Positions 9,223 through 18,503 of a stretch of 64,000 nt of DNA are shown here, one piece after another. The notes below the pieces were generated by a model, which saw only the letters and a list, made by a program, of their open reading frames with translations, was not told where the DNA came from and did not search any database. The stretch's first letter is position 1. Each line of letters opens with the position of its first letter. Position numbers and translations under genes: made by a program. The DNA is from an uncultured Bacteroidales bacterium (GTDB lineage: Bacteria; Bacteroidota; Bacteroidia; Bacteroidales; UBA932). The stretch covers positions 1 through 64,000 of the forward strand of contig CAMGFA010000001.1 of assembly GCA_946055165.1 (NCBI GenBank), given 5' to 3'.

Positions 9223-11328
9223 ATGGAAAACATCGTATTTGAAGCAAGAGAACTCGCCGCACTTGTGCTCAAAGACGAGCTCAGAAGCAACGGAACCCCT
9301 TTTATCTCCCATCCCGACGGAGTGGCTGCAATAGTCCGCGACGAAATCGGACTCCCTCCGGAGTGCGAGGCCGCAGTCTATCTCCACGAAGCAAGCAGGA
9401 CCCATCCCGAGCTGGATATGAGCGCCTTTCCGCAGGAAGTGCTCACTATCGTGGATGGACTGAACAAAATCAGTACAATCAAGCCAAAGGACACCCGGCT
9501 TGAGGCAGAAAATTATAAAAAGCTCATCGTCCAGTACAGCCGCGACCCGCGAGTAACAGTTATCAAGATTGCTGACCGTCTGGAGGTGATGCGCAATCTG
9601 AATATTTTTCCCAAGACCAGCCGCGAGCAGAAGCAGCTCGAGACTCTGATGCTCTACATTCCTCTGGCCCATCAGCTTGGACTTTACAATATCAAGAGCG
9701 AACTGGAAGACATCTATTTCCGCTACGCCGAGCCGGAACAGTACCGCGCCATCAAGAACAAGCTGGCCGCAACGGCTGCCGACCGCGAGAGGCTTTCGAA
9801 AGAGTTTATCGAGCCGCTCAAGGCCCAGCTCGATGCTGCCGATATCCATTATAAACTTAAGGTCAGAACCAAGACCGCCTACAGCATCTACAAAAAAATG
9901 CAGGTGCAGAAAGTGCCTTTCGAGGGAGTGTATGATGTGTTTGCAATGCGCTTCATCATTGACTGCGAGCCTGTAAAGGAAATCGAGCACGACCTCTGCT
10001 GGAAAGTTTACGGCTATGTGACCCAGGAGTATGAACCCGATATCAAGCGTCTGCGTGACTGGCTCACCACTCCGAAGCCGAACGGTTACGAGAGCTTGCA
10101 TATCACTGTGAGAAATGCCCGGGGCAACTATATGGAGGTGCAGATCCGAACCAGAAGAATGGACGATATAGCCGAAAGCGGTCTCGCTTCACACTGGTCT
10201 TATAAAGGAATAAAAGGTGAAAGAACTCTTGACACCTGGCTGAACTCAGTGCGCTATGCACTTGAACACAAGGCAGTAAGCAATCCTGAGGACCTTCCGC
10301 AGGCCCCGTCGAGGGAAATTTTCGTGTTCACCCCTACAGGAGAGCTTCGTATTCTTCCTGCAGGAGCTACAGTGCTGGACTTCGCCTTCAATATCCACTC
10401 CAACGTGGGTGTTCACTGCGCCGGAGCCAGAATAGGCGGCAAGGCAGTGAGCATAAGGGAGAAACTCACAACGGGAGACGTTGTGGAAATCATTACCTCC
10501 AAGACGCAGAAACCGTCGGCCGACTGGCTGGGCTGGGTAGTGACCTCCAAGGCCCGCAGTAAAATCCGGCTCGAACTCGATGCCGCCGAGCGCAAGCTGG
10601 CAGCAGAAGGCCGCGAACTCCTGGAGCGCCGCCTCAAGAACTGGAAACTGAATTTTTCCGACGAGGACCTTATGGAGTTCTGCAAGGAACGCAAGTATTC
10701 AGGCCAGATACAGATGTTTGCCGCTCTGGGTGCTGGTGAACTCGATGTAAACGATATCAAAGAGTACATCCTTTCGGCATCGGCCCGACAGGAGCAGAGT
10801 CTTGCCGCAGCCGTGGCAATGGAGCAACAGCGCCAGAATTCAACATACAGCGGACAGGGCGACGATATTCTTGTGCTCAACGCAAAGGATGTGAAGGGCC
10901 TGCAGTACAAGATGGCCCGATGCTGCAATCCTGTTTTCGGGGACGAGGTTTTCGGCTTTGTGACAAGGGGCGACGGTATCAAGATCCATCGCATGTCCTG
11001 CTCCAATGCTTCCAGGCTGATAGAACGCTATCCGTATCGTATTCAGAAGGTTAAGTGGCAGGATACCCAGCGGAACGGGGAATTTCTGGCCAAAGTGAGA
11101 ATACAGGCTTTCCCGGGCAATCCTACTCTGGTAGGCGCAATGGATGTCCTTGACAGGTTCAAGGCCCAGTTGAGGAGTGTGGAGGTTGGAAAGATTGAAA
11201 AACAGAACGACAGCAAGAACTACGACATATACACCTTTACCCTTCTCGTCCCTTCCAGCTCCGAACTGGACAAGATTATATCCCAGTTCCAGAAGGTGAA
11301 AGGGGTGGAAAAGGTAAAACGTATTTAG
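9223..11328 (+). CDS. RelA/SpoT-family (p)ppGpp enzyme with degenerate HD hydrolase motif
   Basis: Synthetase motifs (YSIYKKMQ, PKPNGYESLH, MEVQIRT), TGS and ACT regions; HD motif reads HEASRTHPE; start MENIVFE. Confidence 0.93.
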   Translation: MENIVFEARELAALVLKDELRSNGTPFISHPDGVAAIVRDEIGLPPECEAAVYLHEASRTHPELDMSAFPQEVLTIVDGLNKISTIKPKDTRLEAENYKKLIVQYSRDPRVTVIKIADRLEVMRNLNIFPKTSREQKQLETLMLYIPLAHQLGLYNIKSELEDIYFRYAEPEQYRAIKNKLAATAADRERLSKEFIEPLKAQLDAADIHYKLKVRTKTAYSIYKKMQVQKVPFEGVYDVFAMRFIIDCEPVKEIEHDLCWKVYGYVTQEYEPDIKRLRDWLTTPKPNGYESLHITVRNARGNYMEVQIRTRRMDDIAESGLASHWSYKGIKGERTLDTWLNSVRYALEHKAVSNPEDLPQAPSREIFVFTPTGELRILPAGATVLDFAFNIHSNVGVHCAGARIGGKAVSIREKLTTGDVVEIITSKTQKPSADWLGWVVTSKARSKIRLELDAAERKLAAEGRELLERRLKNWKLNFSDEDLMEFCKERKYSGQIQMFAALGAGELDVNDIKEYILSASARQEQSLAAAVAMEQQRQNSTYSGQGDDILVLNAKDVKGLQYKMARCCNPVFGDEVFGFVTRGDGIKIHRMSCSNASRLIERYPYRIQKVKWQDTQRNGEFLAKVRIQAFPGNPTLVGAMDVLDRFKAQLRSVEVGKIEKQNDSKNYDIYTFTLLVPSSSELDKIISQFQKVKGVEKVKRI

Positions 11329-11858
11329 TCAATATCGACCTTGATAGGGGTGTCGAGCTCCAGCTCTGCAGGAAAATCTGCAATGCGCGGACAGGCCGTA
11401 AGGTCGATTATGGAGTTGAGAAGAATTTCTTTAGGCTTGCACTGTTTTACCAGACGCACAGCTGCGGCAAGGGTGCCTCCGGTTGCCAGAAGGTCGTCGT
11501 GTATGAGCACTGTGTCGTTTTCAAGGATAGCTCCAGTATGCATTTCTATGGTATCCTGCCCATATTCAAGCTCATAGCTCTCGGAAAGCTTCGGCCCCGG
11601 GAGCTTTCCTTTTTTGCGCACCGGAACAAAGCCTGCTCCCAGTCTGTAGGCAAGGATGGCCCCGAGGATGAATCCTCTTGCTTCAAGGCCTACCACCTTG
11701 GTGATTCCTCTGTCTTTGTATTTGTTGTAGAGAATGTCGCTGAGTTCTTGAAGACACTCAGGGTCGAGCATAAGGGTAGTTATGTCCTGGAAATGAATAC
11801 CCTTTTTAGGGAAGTCCTCGATTACGCGGATCTTTTCCCGTAATTGTTCAATTGTCAT
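11325..11858 (-). CDS. apt: Adenine phosphoribosyltransferase
   Basis: GLEARGFILG, VLIHDDLLATGGTL PRPP motif; start MTIEQLREKI. Confidence 0.95.
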   Translation of the reverse strand: MTIEQLREKIRVIEDFPKKGIHFQDITTLMLDPECLQELSDILYNKYKDRGITKVVGLEARGFILGAILAYRLGAGFVPVRKKGKLPGPKLSESYELEYGQDTIEMHTGAILENDTVLIHDDLLATGGTLAAAVRLVKQCKPKEILLNSIIDLTACPRIADFPAELELDTPIKVDID

Positions 11859-11891
11859 CGAAAAATTATTAAAACCAAATTTACTCATCAT

Positions 11892-11923
11892 TTTGCACTT
11901 ATGCAAGAAAATTCGTATTTTTG
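11892..11923 (+). promoter_or_regulatory. Bacteroidetes-type promoter for xseAB
   Basis: TTTG 11892-11895, 20-nt spacer, TATTTTTG 11916-11923. Confidence 0.55.
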
Positions 11924-11971
11924 GTAAGGAAGAATGCTTGGTAAACATTAGTTTACAGGAAGTTATATAAA

Positions 11972-13270
11972 ATGGATATGGAGTACACAAATCTGTCACA
12001 ACTGCAGGGGCTCATTGCTTCCAGGGTCGGTGACATCTGCTGCTGGGTAAAGGTGGAGATTGAGCAGATGAACTGTTCCGGCGGACATTACTACCTCTCC
12101 CTCATAGAAAAGAAGGAGAGCGGGGAAGTTCTGGCCCGCGCCCAGGGCAGGATATGGCGCTACAATGCTTCCATAATCTCCTCCTTTGAGTTCGCCACCG
12201 GAGTGCAGTTCAAGGCTGGCATCAGTGTGGTGCTTCTGGCCAAGGTGGATTACCATCCCGTTTATGGTCTCTCCCTCACCATCAAGGAGATAGACCAGGC
12301 CTACAGCATCGGTCTGGCAAAACTCGAGAAACAGCGGAACATAGAAAAACTCAAGTCCGAGCAACTGCTGGAGCGCCAGAAGGAGCAGCTCGCACTGCCT
12401 TTACTGCCCCGCAGGGTGGCTGTGATAACATCGGCCGATGCCGCCGGATACGGCGATTTTGTGAAGCACTGTGCGGACAATGCTTATGGCTATTGTTTTG
12501 ATTTCCAGCTTTTTGCCGCGGTTGTGCAAGGCCAGGGAGCACCCGCTTCCCTGATTGCGGCTCTGCATCAGGCCTCCCTCGGGGATTTCGATGTTCTGCT
12601 CATCCTGCGCGGTGGAGGCTCCGAGGCCGACCTCGCCTGTTTCGACGATTATTCCCTTTGCCGCGAAATTGCCCTCTGCCCTCTGCCGGTGCTCACTGCC
12701 ATCGGTCACGAAAGGGACTATCATATTGCTGATATGGTGGCATTTGAACATTTCAAAACCCCGACTGCATTGGCCGATTTCCTGATAGAATGGACGGCCG
12801 ATGTAGAATCGGCGCTCAATGAATCGGTCCGTAATATCCGCAGTCTTATGGAAAGGGCTGTGCAGCGCAGACAGGAGGAACTTTCCCGCAGCATTGCCGG
12901 CATACGTTATAATCTGGCCCAGCGGATAGACATCCTGCAGCGGCAGCTCGGCCGGGAGCTGGCAAATATACGCTTCCTTTTGGGCAGCAGGGTAGAAGGC
13001 TGTCAGCGTGAACTCAACCGCTCGCTGGGCAATATCCGCTACCTGGTGGCAAGCCGTCTGGCGCTGATGGACAAAGACTTGGAACTCAGGCGTTCAGCGA
13101 TTTTTTCGGCCGATCCCCGCAAGATTCTGGACCTTGGCTATGTGCTGGCCCAGGACGGCAAAGGCCAGCTGCTCAAAAGTGCGCGGGCCCTTGGCAAGGG
13201 CGACGACTTTGCCTTGCGTTTCAAAGATGGAAAATGGAACTGCGAAATAAAAGAAATCAGATATGAATAA
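11972..13270 (+). CDS. xseA: Exodeoxyribonuclease VII large subunit
   Basis: OB-fold N-terminus, LILRGGGSEADLACFDD, AIGHERDYHIAD motifs. Confidence 0.95.
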   Translation: MDMEYTNLSQLQGLIASRVGDICCWVKVEIEQMNCSGGHYYLSLIEKKESGEVLARAQGRIWRYNASIISSFEFATGVQFKAGISVVLLAKVDYHPVYGLSLTIKEIDQAYSIGLAKLEKQRNIEKLKSEQLLERQKEQLALPLLPRRVAVITSADAAGYGDFVKHCADNAYGYCFDFQLFAAVVQGQGAPASLIAALHQASLGDFDVLLILRGGGSEADLACFDDYSLCREIALCPLPVLTAIGHERDYHIADMVAFEHFKTPTALADFLIEWTADVESALNESVRNIRSLMERAVQRRQEELSRSIAGIRYNLAQRIDILQRQLGRELANIRFLLGSRVEGCQRELNRSLGNIRYLVASRLALMDKDLELRRSAIFSADPRKILDLGYVLAQDGKGQLLKSARALGKGDDFALRFKDGKWNCEIKEIRYE

Positions 13271-13457
13271 TCAGGACTACAAGAAAAACCTTGACAGACT
13301 CAAGGAGATTGAGGAAATCGTGAAGAATCCCGATTCCAGTTTGGACAGTATAGATGCTCTTCTGGAAGAGACCAAGAAAATCGTGGAGGAGTGTTTCGCC
13401 TATACCCGCAATCTGAAAGAAAAAGTGGAAGGCCTTGCAGACCTTCCACAACAATAG
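13263..13457 (+). CDS. xseB: Exodeoxyribonuclease VII small subunit
   Basis: 64-aa protein overlapping the xseA stop, LKEIEEIVKNPDSSLDSIDALLEE. Confidence 0.88.
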   Translation: MNNQDYKKNLDRLKEIEEIVKNPDSSLDSIDALLEETKKIVEECFAYTRNLKEKVEGLADLPQQ

Positions 13458-13461
13458 ATTT

Positions 13462-15591
13462 CTATAGAGGTTTCGGCAGCCCCGCCCAGGCCATGTTGCC
13501 TGTGAGCCACAGGGCCAGGAAGACAATGGCGAGGATGATGATAATGGACACAATCCAAGGCCAAGGGGATTTCTTCTTCGGGGCATACGGGTCTCCTGCG
13601 CGCAGAACCTTAGGGTAGCGGGCAAGGGATGTAAGAGTTGAACCGAAGAGTGCGTTTACCAGCACTACGGAGTTGATGGCCCAGCCGTTGGCGTTGAGGA
13701 TAGGGCCGAGGTTGCGTTTGCGCAGCTTGTTCCAGGCAATGAACATCGACGGTCCCGATATTATCACAACCAGTACAAAGAGCACAATCAGAGGCATATA
13801 CCACGGTTTTACAAGGGCGGCGAGTGCGCTGGCTATCATGCCGACGCCCATTCCCAAGGCAGCGAAGATTCCTGCAAACTTGGCAATGTCGAAAGGCTGC
13901 TTGGCTGCTGCCGGAGCGGCTGCATCGGCCTTCGGAAGCTCGGCTTTTGCGGCTGCGCTTGTGAGCTGGCTGCTGATTTTGCTTTCCTTTTCGGCAGCGC
14001 TCTTGTTTATGCGCTCTGTGATGGTGCGGGCCACTTTCTTGTAAGGCAGCCAGAAGGCCTGGCGTACGGAAATCGGATTGTCCACGATTTTGGTCACAAC
14101 GGCATCGTAGTCAAGGCCGTCGCGGTCGTAGAATACGGCATTCATTCCCACTCGCAGATTGTCCACGTCGCCGTCGGTGAGGATGGCTGCGATGGTGAGG
14201 CTCTTTCCTGTTTTCTTCGAAGTGCAGTTGCAGTAGATGATGTACATGCCGCTCTGGGAGGCCATATCGGAGTGCTTGCCCATATCGCTTACCCTTATGC
14301 AGAGGTCCAGACAGCGCTGGTCGATATAGAGTTTTCCGGCTTCGAATACGCTCTTGCGGGCTTTGTCGTAGAAGGCCCCGAAAATCACGTAGTTGTCGAG
14401 GAATTCGTAGAGGTAGCGGCGCAGAAGCAGGAGTTTGTGTACATCGTCTATGGAGTTGGCTTCATCGCTGAGGGCAAGATCCTGGCCGATAAGGCTTTCG
14501 ATTCCGGCTTTGGCGTTCTCGGCCAGCAGTTCGTCAATGGTTTCCAGACCCAGAGACTCGACTCCGGCTCCGGCCTTGGCGTTTTTCCAGGCCCTGTACG
14601 AGTCGAACTTGGCAAGTATCTTCTGCCACTCTTCGCGCTTGAGCTGTTCTGCATCGGGCAGTTCTACATCGAGTACCAGGCTCTTGAGAGCGTCCCAGTC
14701 GGCCTGCCATGCAGGGTTAATTCCGCTGAACGGAAGCACTCCTTCCTTGTTCGGGCGGGCGAGAGGGCTGGCGGCGATGGCTTCGTTGCACTGGCTCAGG
14801 TCCTGTCCGGCTGCAGCACTGATGGCCGAGAGGGAGGTGTCGAGCTGGGCGGCTGCATCGGCATTGAAAGCGATGAGGGAGCAACGCACAAAGAAGTCGT
14901 TGATTTTGGCGCTGAGTTTTTCGCAGGCGCAGAGGGCCTTGTCGGTGTTGGCGCCGTATGGGAGAAGCTCCGGGTTCACGCTCTTGCGCCAGCTGCTGTA
15001 GGCCTGGAGCTGGGCGTAGAAGTCGTCGAGCAGCGCTTTGTCTATGCCTTGTGCGCCGCTGCGGTCGGTTTTTCCGCCGAGAGTGGCTAGACAGGCGGCA
15101 ATGGCCTTCTTCTGGGCCGGGTCATCGGCCGAAAGTTCGCACACAATGCCGTCGCCGTTGAAGCGCGTGCCGCTGAATATGGCAACCGAATCGGTGCTGT
15201 CGGCCAGGCTTATCTTGTCCGATTCTTTGCCAAGGTTGCGCAGAATCTGCGCTGCGCTTGCTGCCAGACGGCTGCCTGTGGGACTGTTGCTGTCTATATT
15301 GGAAAGGGCGATGTCGCTACCGCCGTCGAGAAGTATGTCCTTGTCCTTGAGCACGGAACAGATCCATTCGCTGGCCTGTACCACTTCGTGCACGCGTATT
15401 TTGCCGTCTTTGTCGCTGTCCATAAGCGAGAGGAATTCGCGGTTGAACTCAAGTCCTTCGACAGGGCAACTGAGGGTGGTCCAGAGTTTCTGGTCCAACT
15501 CGCCGAGGTGGGCGATGTCTTCTCCGCTGCTGATTCTTACTCTGCTCACCCCACCGAGGGAACAGAATTTCCAGAGGTATTTTGTATCCAT
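13462..15591 (-). CDS. Uncharacterised 709-aa protein with EF-hand-like motif and C-terminal TM segments
   Basis: Long ORF; DSDKDGKIRVHEV EF-hand-like loop; hydrophobic C-terminal stretches. Confidence 0.75.
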   Translation of the reverse strand: MDTKYLWKFCSLGGVSRVRISSGEDIAHLGELDQKLWTTLSCPVEGLEFNREFLSLMDSDKDGKIRVHEVVQASEWICSVLKDKDILLDGGSDIALSNIDSNSPTGSRLAASAAQILRNLGKESDKISLADSTDSVAIFSGTRFNGDGIVCELSADDPAQKKAIAACLATLGGKTDRSGAQGIDKALLDDFYAQLQAYSSWRKSVNPELLPYGANTDKALCACEKLSAKINDFFVRCSLIAFNADAAAQLDTSLSAISAAAGQDLSQCNEAIAASPLARPNKEGVLPFSGINPAWQADWDALKSLVLDVELPDAEQLKREEWQKILAKFDSYRAWKNAKAGAGVESLGLETIDELLAENAKAGIESLIGQDLALSDEANSIDDVHKLLLLRRYLYEFLDNYVIFGAFYDKARKSVFEAGKLYIDQRCLDLCIRVSDMGKHSDMASQSGMYIIYCNCTSKKTGKSLTIAAILTDGDVDNLRVGMNAVFYDRDGLDYDAVVTKIVDNPISVRQAFWLPYKKVARTITERINKSAAEKESKISSQLTSAAAKAELPKADAAAPAAAKQPFDIAKFAGIFAALGMGVGMIASALAALVKPWYMPLIVLFVLVVIISGPSMFIAWNKLRKRNLGPILNANGWAINSVVLVNALFGSTLTSLARYPKVLRAGDPYAPKKKSPWPWIVSIIIILAIVFLALWLTGNMAWAGLPKPL

Positions 15592-15666
15592 TTTAAGAAA
15601 AATAGTGTTTGTCTGGTGTCAAATATACAAAATTCATTCGTAAATTAGCACGTTTATTATCTGTTT

Positions 15667-17184
15667 ATGCGTATATCTGGATTTAAGTCCGTGCTTGTTC
15701 TCTGCACGCTTTTTCTTGCTGAACCTCTTGTCGCGGGCCCCGCTTTGGATTTCGGGCAAACTTTGAGAGTCGATTACACTTTCTGTGGCAATTTCTCCAG
15801 GCAGGAGATTTATCTCGACGAACTCTGCTCCTTTGAGGGATGGGCCGGAAGGCGTCACAATCTCGACAGCCTGCTGCTGAAGGGCAATGGACAGATTTCG
15901 CTTTGGTCTATGGAAGGTGAATTGCTGTATATCAATAGTTTTTCCACTTTGTTCCAGGAGTGGCTCACCAGCGAGGAGGCGCAGAGCCGCAGCCGCAGTT
16001 TCGAGGAGGTCTTCCTCCTCCCTATGCCCGTGGAGAAGTCTCTTTTGCGTGTGGAACTCTTTTCCCACAAGGGCCAGAGCAGTGTTCGTTTCGAGCACGT
16101 GGTCGATCCTGCCGATATTCTCATCCGCCGTCTCCATCCCTTCCAAGCGCCTGTGCGTGAGCTTCTCGCGAGCGGCAGCCCCGGCGAGTGCATAGATGTG
16201 GTCATTCTTGCGGAAGGCTACACCGCTGCCGAGCAGGAGCTTTTCTGGGCCGATGCGCAGACGGCTATGGAGCAGATACTTTCATACGAGCCTTTTGCAT
16301 CGTACAGGAACAAATTCAATTTCAGGGCGGTGGCTCTGGAATCGGCCCATAGCGGAGTGAGCGTGCCGCAGGAAGGGCTGTGGAAAAATACTGCACTCAG
16401 CTCGCATTTCGGCACTTTCTATATGGACCGCTATCTTACCACCCTGAGGTTGCGCAAATTGCACGACTGCCTTGTCGGGGTGCCCTACGAGCATATCATA
16501 ATTCTCGCAAATACAGACACTTACGGTGGAGGTGGCATTTACGGGAACTACACCCTCACCACTGCTCATCACAAGATGTTCAAGCCTGTTGTGGTACACG
16601 AATTCGGCCACAGCTTCTGTGGTTTGGCCGATGAATACTATTACGACGACCAGTACGAGCAGTATTATTTCAGCGGCATTGAGCCTTGGGAGCGGAATAT
16701 CACAACTTTGGCCGATTTCGCATCAAAATGGTTTGATATGCTGCCAGGGGCTGCTGTTTCCGGATGTGGCAAGGATGTGCCGTTTGAGATTTCTGCGGAC
16801 GGGCGGGGTGATGGTAGCCGGACTGCGCTTTCTGCGAGTGGTCAGGGAGAGGGTAGCCGGACTGCGCTTTCTGAGAGTGGTCAGTGTGAGGATCGCCTGG
16901 CTGCGCTTTCTGCGAGTGGTCAGGGAGAGGGTAGCCGGACTGCGCTTTCTGCGAGTGGTCAGGGAGAGGGTAGCCGGACTGCGCTTTCTGCGGACGAACT
17001 GTGGAAGAGAATTGCAGCAGGGGAGGATGCCTCCTCCTTTGTGGGACTGTACGAAGGTGGCGGCTATCTGAGCAAAGGTGTGTGGAGGGGCTTCCCGGAC
17101 TGCAGGATGAAGACCAATTCCGCCCCGGCCTTCTGCCCTGTGTGCCAGCGTGCCATCAGGGAGTTCATCGAGTATAATCTATAG
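15667..17184 (+). CDS. Secreted M64-family metallopeptidase (IgA peptidase M64) with internal tandem repeats
   Basis: Signal peptide, VVHEFGHSFCGLADEYYYDD zinc motif. Confidence 0.88.
   Translation: MRISGFKSVLVLCTLFLAEPLVAGPALDFGQTLRVDYTFCGNFSRQEIYLDELCSFEGWAGRRHNLDSLLLKGNGQISLWSMEGELLYINSFSTLFQEWLTSEEAQSRSRSFEEVFLLPMPVEKSLLRVELFSHKGQSSVRFEHVVDPADILIRRLHPFQAPVRELLASGSPGECIDVVILAEGYTAAEQELFWADAQTAMEQILSYEPFASYRNKFNFRAVALESAHSGVSVPQEGLWKNTALSSHFGTFYMDRYLTTLRLRKLHDCLVGVPYEHIIILANTDTYGGGGIYGNYTLTTAHHKMFKPVVVHEFGHSFCGLADEYYYDDQYEQYYFSGIEPWERNITTLADFASKWFDMLPGAAVSGCGKDVPFEISADGRGDGSRTALSASGQGEGSRTALSESGQCEDRLAALSASGQGEGSRTALSASGQGEGSRTALSADELWKRIAAGEDASSFVGLYEGGGYLSKGVWRGFPDCRMKTNSAPAFCPVCQRAIREFIEYNL
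16798..16992 (+). repeat. 5 x 39-bp in-frame tandem repeat in M64 peptidase
   Basis: Units DGRGDGSRTALSA / SGQGEGSRTALSE / SGQCEDRLAALSA / SGQGEGSRTALSA / SGQGEGSRTALSA. Confidence 0.95.
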
Positions 17185-17305
17185 CTTCAGGGCGGCTTCT
17201 ATCGCAGCGCCAAGGTTTTCACCTTGAGTGCTGTCAGGGAGTTATCGAGTATAATCTATAACTTCAGGGCAGTTTCTATTGCAGCGCCAAGGTCTTCACC
17301 CTGAG
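17156..17305. repeat. Direct duplication of the M64/HAD convergent junction
   Basis: 17156-17228 and 17234-17305 align over about 73 nt with about 7 differences. Confidence 0.93.
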
Positions 17306-17903
17306 GGTAATGCAGGGCCTGGAGGCCGTTCCTGCGGGCTGCTTCCACATTGGTGAGGGAATCGTCAATAAAAAGCATTTCTTCCGGGACGATGCTCTTG
17401 CCTTCTGCTGCTTCAAGCTCTTGTATCTGCTTGAGGGCTTCCTGGAAAATCCGGTCCGATGGCTTCAGAAGATGCATATCGTAGGACAGGAAGAGCTTTT
17501 TGAAGATGCTGTCCATAGGGATGCCGGCATCTTCGAAAATTTTGCGGCTCTCGGGCATTGAGATGGCGTTGTTGTTGCTCAGAAGGAAAAGATCATACTT
17601 GATGCTCAGCTCTTTGAGCAGTTCGGCTTTGTATGGAGCCAGGCCAATGAGCAGTTTGCGGAAGGCGTGGGCTACCTGCTGGGCAGTGACTCCCGGACTG
17701 CACATTTTGAGAACCTCTTCGGCGAATTGTTCCGGGCTTATGCTTCCGGCCTCCAGTTGCTGGAAGATGCCCTTCTGGTGGCAGGGGTCCAGAAGTTCGG
17801 CCGCTTTTGTGAAACCTATTTCGTCCCTGCAGGCTTCGATGCAGGCTTTTATGTCGAGGTCTATGAGTACTCCTCCAAGGTCGAATATGATTGCTTTTGT
17901 CAT
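17256..17903 (-). CDS. HAD-superfamily hydrolase (HAD-IA)
   Basis: IIFDLGGVLIDLD, LFLLSNNN, LLKPSDRIFQEAL, MLFIDDSLTNVEAAR. Confidence 0.92.
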   Translation of the reverse strand: MTKAIIFDLGGVLIDLDIKACIEACRDEIGFTKAAELLDPCHQKGIFQQLEAGSISPEQFAEEVLKMCSPGVTAQQVAHAFRKLLIGLAPYKAELLKELSIKYDLFLLSNNNAISMPESRKIFEDAGIPMDSIFKKLFLSYDMHLLKPSDRIFQEALKQIQELEAAEGKSIVPEEMLFIDDSLTNVEAARRNGLQALHYPQGEDLGAAIETALKL

Positions 17904-18000
17904 TGTTTCTATAGTTTGTTTGTAAAAATAGCGATTTCGTAAAAATAATGCAAAATGTGGCCGGGAAAAGTGCTATATTTGCGGCCTTGATTTTTAGCTT

Positions 18001-18375
18001 ATGAACTGGAGTGTATTGTGGACGATTCTGCTGCTTATAGGATCGAATATCTGTATGACTTTCGCCTGGTACGGTCATTTGAAATTGCAGGAGATGCATA
18101 TTTCCGACGGCTGGCCGCTTATTCTCGTAATTCTTCTTTCCTGGGGAATAGCCTTTTTCGAGTATTGCCTTCAGGTGCCAGCCAATCGTATAGGCTCAAG
18201 CATAAACGGAGGCCCTTTCAGCCTCATCCAGTTGAAGGTGATTCAGGAAGTAATCAGCCTTACCGTGTTCACGGTAATCGTAACACTCTGTTTCAAGGGC
18301 GAAAGCTTCCACTGGAACCATCTCGCCGCGTTCTTCTGCCTCATCCTCGCAGTATTCTTCAGCTTTTTGAAGTAG
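18001..18375 (+). CDS. DUF486/DMT-family membrane protein
   Basis: 124 aa, 4 TM, FEYCLQVPANRIG motif. Confidence 0.85.
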   Translation: MNWSVLWTILLLIGSNICMTFAWYGHLKLQEMHISDGWPLILVILLSWGIAFFEYCLQVPANRIGSSINGGPFSLIQLKVIQEVISLTVFTVIVTLCFKGESFHWNHLAAFFCLILAVFFSFLK

Positions 18376-18503
18376 ACGCTTTCATTAAAACTTATTTGAA
18401 AGTACCTTCGCGGAGACGCTTACCATGACCGCCTTACGTCCATTGCTCACGCAGTTCCCTTGCGCTGCAAGTCTTCCAGCCACGAGCCCGGCTGCCCCGC
18501 AAA

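Noticed and set aside
13425-13449. GTGGAAGG/CCTTCCAC hairpin at the end of xseB as a terminator
   Set aside because: Lies within coding sequence and lacks a downstream T-tract.
16526-17071. 181-aa ORF with GLRFLRVVRERVA repeats
   Set aside because: Alternate frame through the 39-bp repeats of the M64 gene; the 505-aa frame has the signal peptide and zinc motif.
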